Assembly: GCA_013824385.1 (NCBI GenBank)
Contig: PNNU01000163.1
Coordinates: 1-7,320 of the forward strand
DNA length: 7,320 nt
Direction: 5' to 3'
Origin: Anaerolinea sp.
GTDB lineage: Bacteria; Chloroflexota; Anaerolineae; Anaerolineales; Anaerolineaceae
The notes under the pieces are model-generated. The model made no database searches, had not been told where the DNA came from, and saw only the letters and a list, made by a program, of their open reading frames with translations. Each line of letters starts with the position of its first letter. The first letter of the stretch is position 1. This document shows positions 1 to 7,243 of the stretch, one piece after another. Position numbers and translations under genes: made by a program.

Positions 1-16
1 TCATTACCATCTGTCA

Positions 17-46
17 TTGCGAGCCGCCGCACTTGCGGTGAAGCAA
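17..46. repeat. Imperfect palindrome resembling dispersed CATTGCGAG...GAAGCAA elements
   Basis: TTGC at 17-20 pairs with GCAA at 43-46. Inside it, positions 25-30 pair with 35-40 (one G-T wobble) around the loop ACTT. The outer wording, GTCATTGCGAG then GAAGCAA, resembles short palindromic intergenic repeats that I recall from many bacterial genomes. Only one copy is in the window, so repeat status is not proven. No T run follows on either strand. Confidence 0.45.
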
Positions 47-80
47 ACCCCAACAATGCTAAAACATAATTAGGTTGAGA

Positions 81-113
81 GCACCCTTGGGGTGTACTAT
101 CCCCGCAAGGGGG
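81..113. repeat. Two adjacent GC-rich hairpins downstream of the HD-GYP gene
   Basis: CACCC (82-86) pairs with GGGTG (90-94) around TTG. CCCC (101-104) pairs with GGGG (109-112) around GCAA, a GNRA-type tetraloop on the plus strand. They stand out as G/C-rich against the AT-rich DNA on either side. They lie 177-209 bases beyond the HD-GYP stop codon and could block exonucleases or act as weak bidirectional termination structures. Neither is followed by a T tract, so no intrinsic terminator is called. Confidence 0.4.
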
Positions 114-117
114 ACGA

Positions 118-155
118 TGTTCGAGTCCCTCCCGAAGGTCACGCTTTGTTCGAGT
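118..155. repeat. Direct repeat of TGTTCGAGT
   Basis: The 9-mer occurs at 118-126 and again at 147-155, with starts 29 bases apart. With the neighbouring palindromes it gives the interval 12-160 a composition unlike the flanking sequence, which fits a small repeat-type insertion or a degenerate element. The first copy followed by CCC looks like a tRNA T-loop, but the stem does not form. Confidence 0.35.
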
Positions 156-173
156 ATGCATATACCGTGGGGA

Positions 174-196
174 ACATATATTTCATAAATATATGT
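174..196. repeat. AT-rich perfect inverted repeat downstream of the HD-GYP gene
   Basis: ACATATATTT (174-183) and its exact reverse complement AAATATATGT (187-196) flank the trinucleotide CAT, giving a 10-bp dyad with a 3-base centre. It lies about 95 bases past the HD-GYP stop. The stem has one G-C pair and no following T run on the minus strand, so it is a poor terminator. It could be a protein-binding dyad or cruciform-prone site, possibly for a gene to the left of the window. Confidence 0.45.
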
Positions 197-289
197 GAAG
201 TCCATCATTGAAAAATGACACAAACAATATATACACACCTATAGTAGTTGGATTTCTAGTCTCTTCCTGCAATAATTAGTTGAACTTAC

Positions 290-3200
290 CTATTCAATTT
301 CCAGTAAATGAAAAAAGACTGGAATTATCTGTGGATCAAAGTAAGTACCTGAGTTTTCCTGAATATAAGCAAGCGTCTTTTCCTTCGACCAGGCATGGCG
401 GTAGGGACGCTCATTCGTCAACGCATCATAGACATCTACAACTGCAAACAATCGAGCTGCGAGCGGAATTTGCTCACCTTTCAACCCACGAGGGTATCCT
501 GTTCCATCCCATTTTTCGTGATGACAATAAGGAATATCAGTCGCAGGTCTTAGGTAAGTAATCGGTGAAATCAATTCATAGGCAATTCTGGGGTGTTTAC
601 GCATGGTGACCCATTCGTCATCAGATAATTGTCCCGGTTTAAGTAGAATACTATCTGGAATGCCCATTTTTCCAATGTCATGCAATAAAGCGCCACGTTT
701 TATATTTATTATCTCCTTCTCGTCGAATCCAAAGGTTGCTGCCAATTTCAAAGTCATTTCTGTGACGCGTTGTGTATGCCCCTCTGTCTCCTGGTCACGC
801 AAATCAAGTGCGTTGGACCAACCCCGAATGGTAGCGTCATACGCCATGGAGAGTTCGATATTGGATCGTTGAAGATTTGTGAATAATTGTGTGGTTTCAA
901 TCGCAATTGCGCCTTGGCCTGCCAGCATTTCTAGAAACCTTAACCAATCTTCAGATAGTGTAAGCCGGGTGCGATGCGCGATTTCGATTACTCCTCTTAT
1001 TTCACTTTTCGCCATGAGGGGTACTGCAATATAAGTGACAAAACCTTCTGAAACAAGCATTTGGCCCAATAATGAGGATTCTTCTGCCTGGTCTAAATCC
1101 TCGATGAAAATAGATCGATTTTCAAGTGCAGCCAAACCAGGATAATCCACTCCCAAAGTGATATGGTCATGTTTGCCCTTTCTATTTCCAAATCCTCGCG
1201 TGGCAATTAATTCCAACTCATGATTATTAGGTTTGTAAAGATAAATACTTGCAGCATCAACTTTTAATTGAATCGTTACTTCTTCAAGCAAGATATCAAG
1301 GATCAATTGCACATCAAAACTTCCGCTGATAGACATATCAATTCGACGTAATGAAGTAAGTCGTTTTAGTTGTTGTTCTGTTTGACTATTCAAGGTAGCT
1401 CGCTGAATTGCGCCAGCAGTTTGCTCACAAATACTTTTAGCCAAGTGAATCTTTGCGGTTGTGAAAGGTTCACGTTTCTCTTCACGTTTTTCATTCAGGA
1501 GCAATAAACCTGAAGATTTTCCTCCGGCTTGTCCTCCCTCACCAAGCTGAAAAGGAATGATGCAGAGAGACTGAGATTGATCAAGAAGAAGCGCTTTTCG
1601 TTCTGCTTCACAAACATGCCAATCGTTGGTATGCAGAATAATTGGCTCATTTTTTTCCATTACCCGGCGACAAAATGAGAGAGTATTTAATGAATATTGC
1701 TCACCGACAAACAGATCGTGATCCAAAACACGAATTGGAAAAGCCGATCGGATGATCAATTCATCCCCTTCCAAAAGGGCGATTCTTGCAAAGGTTGCGT
1801 GTATGTTCATTACTGAGGTACGACAAGCGATCTCATATATCTGGTCTGGATCATATAAATCAGTCAAAGCACGCGAAAGATCATACAAGGCTTGGAGATC
1901 CTCGGAACGCAAACGAATTTCCTCCTCTGATATCTTTCGCTTGGTAATATCGTGTGCCGTCCAAACTACCGTGTTTTCAGAAAGCTTTGAAATGTTCGCT
2001 GAAAACCATACTTCTTTGTCATTAAGGAGAAGGGAGTATTCTACTTGAATAATCTCACCGCTTTGAATGGCTTCCTGGATTTTGGCAACAAAGAAATCAG
2101 CTTGATCTTTTGGCAGAATATCATGCATCTTTTTGCCGACCATTTCGCCAGATGGCTTAACCAGACTGTTGGGATTGGTTGGGGCAATTCTCAGGTTTGT
2201 TCCATCACTACCATAGACGATGACAACGTCAGTCATACTGGCAAACAAGGCTCGCAGTTCTGCTTCAGATTCTGATAATTTCTCCTGAACCTGTTTTCGC
2301 TCAACGATTTGAGCCACCTGTCCGGCAATTGAAGCCATGAATTCTTTATCAGATTCTGAATACCGGTCAGGGTTATCGTAGTCTTGAACAGTCATTACGC
2401 CAATGGTTTTCCCCGCGGAGATCAATGGCACACCCAGCCATGAGGCACAATCAGTCCCCACAAGTTCCACCTCACCAAGGGTAACCAATTCTTCAAATCG
2501 CCCTTTGGATAAAAGAAGAGGTGAGCCAGTTCGAAAAACGTATGAACTAATGCTCTTTTCCAACAGGGATGGCAGAGATGGTGCATCATACTTGTCGATC
2601 GAATAAATTTCTTCAAATAAACCTGTTTTTTCATCTTTAAGAATGACAAAGAAATTGTCGGCGAATATTACCTTTCCAATAGCATGATGGACGAGATCCA
2701 GGTAATCCTGCAGGTTTGCCGCAGTAGCCAATCCTTTCATAATCTCCTGCAAAACCATGCCTTTGTTTTCTGCCCTCTTACGCTCAGTAATATCGCGGAT
2801 ATTGCATTGGATTACTTTTATTCGATCAACGTCATAGACGTTGCTGACAAATTCCACATCTTTTCGGATTCCATTTTTAGTTTCAAGAGGAATATCTTCA
2901 TAACGAACGTATCCTTTGTCTTGTAATTCAAGAAACATTTCTTTGGATTTGACAATGTCTTTTAATAGGCCAATTTCCCACAATTCCTTGTCGAACAATT
3001 CCTCAGCAGGATAACCAAGCAATTCGATCAGGAATGGATTAATATCAATTATTCTTCCACTATCAGCATCGAGGATTAGTATTCCGTCTTTTGCTGATTC
3101 AAAAAGTCGACGGTAACGAGTTTCAGATATTTGCAACGAGTTCTCAATGTGCTTGCGCTCCGTGATATCATGCCAGATTGACCGGATGAAAAGGAGTTCT

Positions 3201-5206
3201 CCTTCTTCATTACGAACTGCCGATGAACTCAAGCTCACATCCTGTTTGGAGCCATCTTGTCTCATCAACTGAAGGTTAATGTCTTGGCCTTCGCCAGTCT
3301 CGTTAATTAAATTGAAAACCCTTTGGGCATAGTCGAGATCATCAGGATTAAACAATTTAAGAATTGGCTGGTCAATTAATTCATCTTTTGAATATCCAAG
3401 GTTGTTGACAGTTGTTTGATTGCACACGAGAATGTGAGACGCTTTCACATCCCAGGTAATATACATATCCGGAGCATTTTCATATAGATCCAAAAATTTG
3501 GCTTCCGATTCCTTTAGTGCCTGCTCTGCCAGCTTGTTTTTAGTGATGTCTTCAGATAGGATAAAAATCCCCTCCAGTTCTGGTTGAATACTAAGTTCAA
3601 AGAATCCTTTTGAACCATCCGGAAATGTAAACTCATTTTCCATTTTTTGATCAATACGTTCTGTCATGCATCGGCGAAGGGCTGCGAACATTTCTGTTTT
3701 TTCAATGCCCGGATAAACTTCCATCATTGTCTTTCCAAGAAGATCTTCCCGTTTTTTCTTGCCTTGGTTCACTACTGCATCGTTTACGTAAATATAACGC
3801 CAATCAAAGCCGATTATCTGGCAGCCTTCCAACATATTGTCGAGAGTTCGGTGATAACGCTTTTCTTTTTCTCGCAGGGTTTCCTCCGCCAGCATCTTTT
3901 GTTCATTGGTGCGCAATGCTGTTATGCCGAAAGAGAGGTCGCTGGCAAGTTCCGTAAGCAATTTTGTTTCTTCAGCTTTAAATGAATCAGATTCTTGCGA
4001 ATAGATGTTAAGTGCTCCAATAATCTGTTTATTAGCAAATACCGGTAAAGCGATAGAAGACCTATACCCACGATTGAGAGCTTCCTTTTTCCAGGGTGTA
4101 AATTTAGGATCGGAAAGGATACTATTACTGATCACTGGTTTTTTGGTACGTATGGCTGTGCCGGTCGGTCCACGCCCTCGTGGAGTATCTGCCCAAGTCA
4201 CTGCGAGTGACTCAAGATAGCCTTCATTAAATCCGGCATATGCCATCTGCCGCACAGTCTTTGATCTATCCTGTTCTGCATATCCGATCCAGGCAAGGCG
4301 ATATCCGCCGACTTCAACAATATTTTTGCAAATGGATTCTAATAAGCTCTTTTCATCTGTAGTGCGTACCAGAGTTTGATTACATTCACTCAACGTCTTC
4401 ATTGCACGGTTAACTTTGTTTAGTTCCATTTCCAGAATTTTTCGAGAGGTTATATCACGTACAATGGAGAGGACTACATTCCTTCCATTGAATTTAAACG
4501 ATGAGGCATGCACTTCCACCGGTATGATCAATCCGTTCTTTGAAACCAGAGAGGATTCAAAAGTCATTTCACCATCGTGCAAAATTCTTCGCAAATTCTT
4601 TTTTGAATCTTCCCTTTGCTCCGGGGAAACAAGGTCTACACGAGATAAAGCAAGCAGTTCGTCGCGTTCATAACTCAATAGATCGCAAGCAGCCGAATTC
4701 ACTTCCAGAATTTGAAATGGCAGTGTTTTTGAATGTACATCAGAAATGAAAACCATATCCTTCAAATTCTGGAATAAGGTTCGGAATTTCTCTTCGCTTG
4801 CACGAAGATTCTCCTCTTCACGATCACGAGCGATTTTATATTGATGGAAAGCAATCTTGATCGTGGTTAATAATTCCATTGCATCATAAGGCTTAAGTAT
4901 GTACCCAATGGGTTCAGTCGCTTTGGCGCGTTCCATGATAGCATCGTCGCCATAGGCAGTCAGATAAATAACTGGAATTCCCCATAAAGATCGAATCTGC
5001 TGGGCAGTATCGATGCCATCCATTTCTCCTTGCAAAATAATATCCATTAAAACCAGGTCAGGTTTGCAGTCCTTTGCCTTGATTAATGCATTTTCTCCTG
5101 ACGAAACGATTGCAGGAACTTCATATCCCGCCTTAACTAATACATTCTGAATGTCTTTTGCAACAATCCGTTCATCTTCAACAACGAGAATTGTTTGGGC
5201 TAACAT
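290..5206 (-). CDS. Giant response regulator: REC, five PAS and four GAF domains, C-terminal HD-GYP c-di-GMP phosphodiesterase
   Basis: Predicted cytoplasmic, 1638 aa, no TM segment or signal peptide. Domains in order (rough residues): REC 1-125, with acidic pocket E10-D11-E12, phospho-acceptor D55, T83 and K105-P106; PAS 136-256; GAF 280-435; PAS 443-558; PAS 565-685; PAS 692-810; GAF 815-970; PAS 978-1090; GAF 1105-1270; GAF 1290-1440; HD-GYP 1455-1638. Each PAS ends in a DIT-x-x-K-like linker (D251, D553, D680, D805, D1086). The HD-GYP core is complete: E1473, H1477, H1509-D1510, H1538, the HHEKWDGTGYP motif at 1562-1572, and D1591. By family knowledge it hydrolyses cyclic-di-GMP to pGpG and/or GMP. 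The ATG start at 5206 follows a strong Shine-Dalgarno; the stop is TAG. It lies 71 bases downstream of the kinase gene on the same strand, so phosphorylation by that kinase is likely (inference). Single-output HD-GYP regulators are usually only a few hundred residues, so this one is very large. Confidence is high for the ends and the HD-GYP, moderate for exact PAS/GAF borders. The ligands of the PAS and GAF domains cannot be read from the sequence. Confidence 0.95.
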   Translation of the reverse strand: MLAQTILVVEDERIVAKDIQNVLVKAGYEVPAIVSSGENALIKAKDCKPDLVLMDIILQGEMDGIDTAQQIRSLWGIPVIYLTAYGDDAIMERAKATEPIGYILKPYDAMELLTTIKIAFHQYKIARDREEENLRASEEKFRTLFQNLKDMVFISDVHSKTLPFQILEVNSAACDLLSYERDELLALSRVDLVSPEQREDSKKNLRRILHDGEMTFESSLVSKNGLIIPVEVHASSFKFNGRNVVLSIVRDITSRKILEMELNKVNRAMKTLSECNQTLVRTTDEKSLLESICKNIVEVGGYRLAWIGYAEQDRSKTVRQMAYAGFNEGYLESLAVTWADTPRGRGPTGTAIRTKKPVISNSILSDPKFTPWKKEALNRGYRSSIALPVFANKQIIGALNIYSQESDSFKAEETKLLTELASDLSFGITALRTNEQKMLAEETLREKEKRYHRTLDNMLEGCQIIGFDWRYIYVNDAVVNQGKKKREDLLGKTMMEVYPGIEKTEMFAALRRCMTERIDQKMENEFTFPDGSKGFFELSIQPELEGIFILSEDITKNKLAEQALKESEAKFLDLYENAPDMYITWDVKASHILVCNQTTVNNLGYSKDELIDQPILKLFNPDDLDYAQRVFNLINETGEGQDINLQLMRQDGSKQDVSLSSSAVRNEEGELLFIRSIWHDITERKHIENSLQISETRYRRLFESAKDGILILDADSGRIIDINPFLIELLGYPAEELFDKELWEIGLLKDIVKSKEMFLELQDKGYVRYEDIPLETKNGIRKDVEFVSNVYDVDRIKVIQCNIRDITERKRAENKGMVLQEIMKGLATAANLQDYLDLVHHAIGKVIFADNFFVILKDEKTGLFEEIYSIDKYDAPSLPSLLEKSISSYVFRTGSPLLLSKGRFEELVTLGEVELVGTDCASWLGVPLISAGKTIGVMTVQDYDNPDRYSESDKEFMASIAGQVAQIVERKQVQEKLSESEAELRALFASMTDVVIVYGSDGTNLRIAPTNPNSLVKPSGEMVGKKMHDILPKDQADFFVAKIQEAIQSGEIIQVEYSLLLNDKEVWFSANISKLSENTVVWTAHDITKRKISEEEIRLRSEDLQALYDLSRALTDLYDPDQIYEIACRTSVMNIHATFARIALLEGDELIIRSAFPIRVLDHDLFVGEQYSLNTLSFCRRVMEKNEPIILHTNDWHVCEAERKALLLDQSQSLCIIPFQLGEGGQAGGKSSGLLLLNEKREEKREPFTTAKIHLAKSICEQTAGAIQRATLNSQTEQQLKRLTSLRRIDMSISGSFDVQLILDILLEEVTIQLKVDAASIYLYKPNNHELELIATRGFGNRKGKHDHITLGVDYPGLAALENRSIFIEDLDQAEESSLLGQMLVSEGFVTYIAVPLMAKSEIRGVIEIAHRTRLTLSEDWLRFLEMLAGQGAIAIETTQLFTNLQRSNIELSMAYDATIRGWSNALDLRDQETEGHTQRVTEMTLKLAATFGFDEKEIINIKRGALLHDIGKMGIPDSILLKPGQLSDDEWVTMRKHPRIAYELISPITYLRPATDIPYCHHEKWDGTGYPRGLKGEQIPLAARLFAVVDVYDALTNERPYRHAWSKEKTLAYIQENSGTYFDPQIIPVFFHLLEIE

Positions 5207-5211
5207 ACCTT

Positions 5212-5217
5212 ACCTCC
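5212..5217 (-). promoter_or_regulatory. Ribosome binding site of the HD-GYP regulator gene
   Basis: GGAGGT on the minus strand, 5 bases before the ATG at 5206. It is a near-perfect match to the anti-Shine-Dalgarno and fixes the start. A CCTC segment at 5227-5230 (minus strand) could pair with its GAGG core over 4 bp; that same segment also forms the 3' arm of the neighbouring hairpin. Confidence 0.85.
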
Positions 5218-5226
5218 ATTTGATGA

Positions 5227-5259
5227 GAGGAGTAATTTTCTACCATTCAAACACTCCTC
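5227..5259 (-). promoter_or_regulatory. Intergenic hairpin between the kinase and regulator genes
   Basis: On the minus strand, GAGGAGT (5259-5253) pairs perfectly with ACTCCTC (5233-5227) around a 19-base loop. It begins 18 bases after the kinase stop codon and ends 9 bases before the Shine-Dalgarno of the next gene. There is no run of T after it, so it is not an intrinsic terminator. The 3' arm contains CCTC, which could instead pair with the GAGG of the ribosome site, so the two pairings exclude each other. That could tune translation of the second gene or protect mRNA ends (inference). Confidence 0.4.
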
Positions 5260-5277
5260 ACAGAGAAGAAACTAACG

Positions 5278-7125
5278 CTAAATAACCTGCCCTCTCTTTT
5301 TGTAATTGATTTCAGAAAAAGTAATATGAAATTGTGTACCGTTTCTTCGAACTATTTTCATCGTCCCGTTTAGCTGCTCAACAAGAAGGTTAACCAATTG
5401 CAACCCCAACGTTTTGGTATTGTGTGGATCAATATTATTCGGCAAACCAATACCGTTATCACTGACTATTAACCGAAAATGGTTATCTATAATTTCAGAC
5501 AGGGATACACCAAGTATTTTTTGGTTTCCAGAATTTGGGAAAGCATGTTTTAAGGAATTGGTAACCAGTTCATTAATGATCAAGCCGCATGGAATAACAG
5601 TATCGGGGCCTAAATAAATTTGATCAACTTGTAATTTTAAGGTGATCGGGTTCGTTTTTGACCTGTAGCTGTTTATTAGTGACTCACATAAAGTTTGAAC
5701 GTAATCCTTTACAGCTATCTTCGATAAATCATTGGATTGATAGAGTTTCTCATGAACGAGAGCCATTGATGAGATACGCTGCCGCATATCTTGACATAAT
5801 TCACCAAGATATTGTTCGTCAGAATTAAATTGGGTAGATTGCAAGTTCAACAAACTGATGATCACTTGTAAATTGTTTTTTACTCTGTGATAAATTTCTC
5901 GTAAGAGGATTTCTTTTTCCTGAAGCGAGGACTTTACTTGTTCTTCTGCAATTTTTTGTTCATTAATCCCAATAATTGAACCAATTATCTCAGTGGGTCT
6001 GCCATCGCTGTTACAAATTACTCGCTTTTCATCACGCACCCAAATATAGTGACCTTCTTTATGAAGGAACCGGTATTCATGAATAAAATGTTCATCCAGA
6101 TTAATTGTCGAAAAATTTACGAGAACTGAATCTACATCCTGAGGATTTATATGGTTTATCCAGAACATGGGATCTTGTACAAATTCATCAGCCTTATAAC
6201 CAAAGAGAAGGCTGACGTTTTCACTAATAAATGTGATTGCACGATCTTTCAAGGGTTTGGCAGTATAAATGACTGCTGGATTAGAAGATATTAAGTAAGC
6301 CAGCCTTTTCTCATTTTTACGAAGAGCCAGCGTTGAAGTATTCAATTCCTCTGCCACCCAGTTAATTCTTTCAGCTAATGCATCAAACGGATCCCCGTTT
6401 TCTGTTACTGTAGCAGGCTGATTGAAATCGAATTTGGATAGAGCAAATAATGAGTCGATCAGTTGTCGCACACGAACATCCGCACTGGAAGCACGGGCTA
6501 TTGCATCCTTCTGGTTCTTGTCTAAACGATCAATCAACATTCCCATTGATACAGAAAGAATAGCCCCTGTAATCATGAGAACAAGCACTCCGCTTATCCA
6601 AAGCAGGCTGTTGTTTTGAGGTAAACTCATTTCAACCTGAATTCTATCTGTCACAATAAGAAAACCAACCACAGATACCACCATGCTCGAAAGTAATAAT
6701 GCTCTCATTCCATTTTTTAATCCAAAAAGCAGGGTGGTTAATGTAATCAATGATAAAAGGAATAATCCTGCATCAACATTTAATCCTTCTGTAAAAAGAT
6801 TGACACAAGCTAAAACAAAAATAATGATAAATACATTTACTGCCCTAATAGTATGCGGGATTCGGCGAATAAAAGTGATCACAAGAAGATCAGTATAAAT
6901 AACGCTATAGATAATCAAAGCGACAATATTTCGATTTTGGAAAAATTGAATAATCGCAATAGCTATCAGCGGGGTGCCAATTATTACACTAATATTTAAC
7001 CAAGGGATCAAAAGGATTTCACGCAAACTTTGAAGGGTAATATTGTTCTCGTTTACCTGTAAAAATGGATAACCCTTGGGCGATCGATTTATTAGATTAA
7101 TAAGGTATGTTTTAATACTGATCAT
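5278..7125 (-). CDS. Six-TM membrane sensor histidine kinase with HAMP-like linker, PAS and HisKA_2/HATPase core
   Basis: 615 aa from the chosen ATG. Six hydrophobic segments lie near residues 37-62, 66-86, 94-111, 119-136, 141-159 and 174-198. Basic loops (RRIPHTIR; KNGMR) and the charged end after TM6 place both termini in the cytoplasm. Residues about 220-262 look like a HAMP relay, including a GDPFDALAERIN stretch. A PAS_3-like domain spans about 271-392, followed by a short coiled coil. The HisKA_2 box YHRVKNNLQVI gives phospho-acceptor H413. The ATPase has an N box NELVTNSLKHAF starting at N518, DNGIG at 556-560, and a G2-type TLG with G574. It should autophosphorylate on H413 and pass phosphate to a separate receiver, since it has none of its own. 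The REC of the next gene is the obvious candidate (inference). The frame can be extended two codons to a TTG at 7131, but the AGGGG ribosome site is only 1 base from that TTG and 7 bases from this ATG. The six-TM region matches no named sensor domain that I recognise. Stop is TAG. Confidence 0.93.
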   Translation of the reverse strand: MISIKTYLINLINRSPKGYPFLQVNENNITLQSLREILLIPWLNISVIIGTPLIAIAIIQFFQNRNIVALIIYSVIYTDLLVITFIRRIPHTIRAVNVFIIIFVLACVNLFTEGLNVDAGLFLLSLITLTTLLFGLKNGMRALLLSSMVVSVVGFLIVTDRIQVEMSLPQNNSLLWISGVLVLMITGAILSVSMGMLIDRLDKNQKDAIARASSADVRVRQLIDSLFALSKFDFNQPATVTENGDPFDALAERINWVAEELNTSTLALRKNEKRLAYLISSNPAVIYTAKPLKDRAITFISENVSLLFGYKADEFVQDPMFWINHINPQDVDSVLVNFSTINLDEHFIHEYRFLHKEGHYIWVRDEKRVICNSDGRPTEIIGSIIGINEQKIAEEQVKSSLQEKEILLREIYHRVKNNLQVIISLLNLQSTQFNSDEQYLGELCQDMRQRISSMALVHEKLYQSNDLSKIAVKDYVQTLCESLINSYRSKTNPITLKLQVDQIYLGPDTVIPCGLIINELVTNSLKHAFPNSGNQKILGVSLSEIIDNHFRLIVSDNGIGLPNNIDPHNTKTLGLQLVNLLVEQLNGTMKIVRRNGTQFHITFSEINYKKRGQVI

Positions 7126-7132
7126 AAACAAA

Positions 7133-7137
7133 CCCCT
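7133..7137 (-). promoter_or_regulatory. Ribosome binding site deciding the kinase start
   Basis: AGGGG on the minus strand with a 7-base T/G spacer to the ATG at 7125. The longer reading frame starting with TTG at 7131 would leave a spacer of only 1 base, so the ATG is preferred and the protein is two residues shorter than the maximal frame. Confidence 0.7.
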
Positions 7138-7169
7138 ACTCTTATTGTTTTGTCTACCAATAAATGAAA

Positions 7170-7198
7170 GTTATAAAAAGACCATCTCAATTAATGAA
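7170..7198 (-). promoter_or_regulatory. Alternative candidate promoter for the operon (proximal)
   Basis: On the minus strand, TTCATT (7198-7193) is followed after 17 bases by TATAAC (7175-7170). The -10 matches 5 of 6 but the -35 only 3 of 6. It would give a short leader of about 38 bases before the kinase ATG. It competes with the distal candidate, and the sequence alone cannot decide between them. Confidence 0.25.
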
Positions 7199-7243
7199 CT
7201 GCTTGTATGATGGTTTAGCAATGCGACTGAAATGGTTTACTTG

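Noticed and set aside
60..150. tRNA-like wording on the plus strand (GGTTGAGAGCACC, then GTTCGAGTCCC)
   Set aside because: The bases before TTCGAGT do not pair with those after it, no 7-bp acceptor stem or correctly sized anticodon arm can be drawn, and there is no matching 3' end. It is at most a chance resemblance or a very degraded remnant.
1..289. Intrinsic terminator for the operon
   Set aside because: Several hairpins exist, but none is followed by a T run on the minus strand. Termination may be Rho-dependent or lie beyond the window.
280..561. Plus-strand open frame of 93 codons over the end of the HD-GYP gene
   Set aside because: It lies antisense to the conserved HD-GYP catalytic region and shows no recognisable domain. 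It is a shadow of the real frame, as are the other plus-strand frames over both genes.
2422..2649. Minus-strand 75-codon frame inside the large gene
   Set aside because: It overlaps the second GAF domain in another frame. The main frame is intact and clearly conserved there, so there is no frameshift to explain.
290..5206. Phytochrome-like, haem or flavin photoreceptor role for the GAF/PAS domains
   Set aside because: I see no bilin-attachment cysteine in a phytochrome context and no LOV-type GxNCRFLQ motif. No chromophore can be assigned.
290..5206. GGDEF or EAL domain fused with the HD-GYP
   Set aside because: No GGDEF-, GGEEF- or EAL-type catalytic motif is present; the only c-di-GMP-related domain is the C-terminal HD-GYP.
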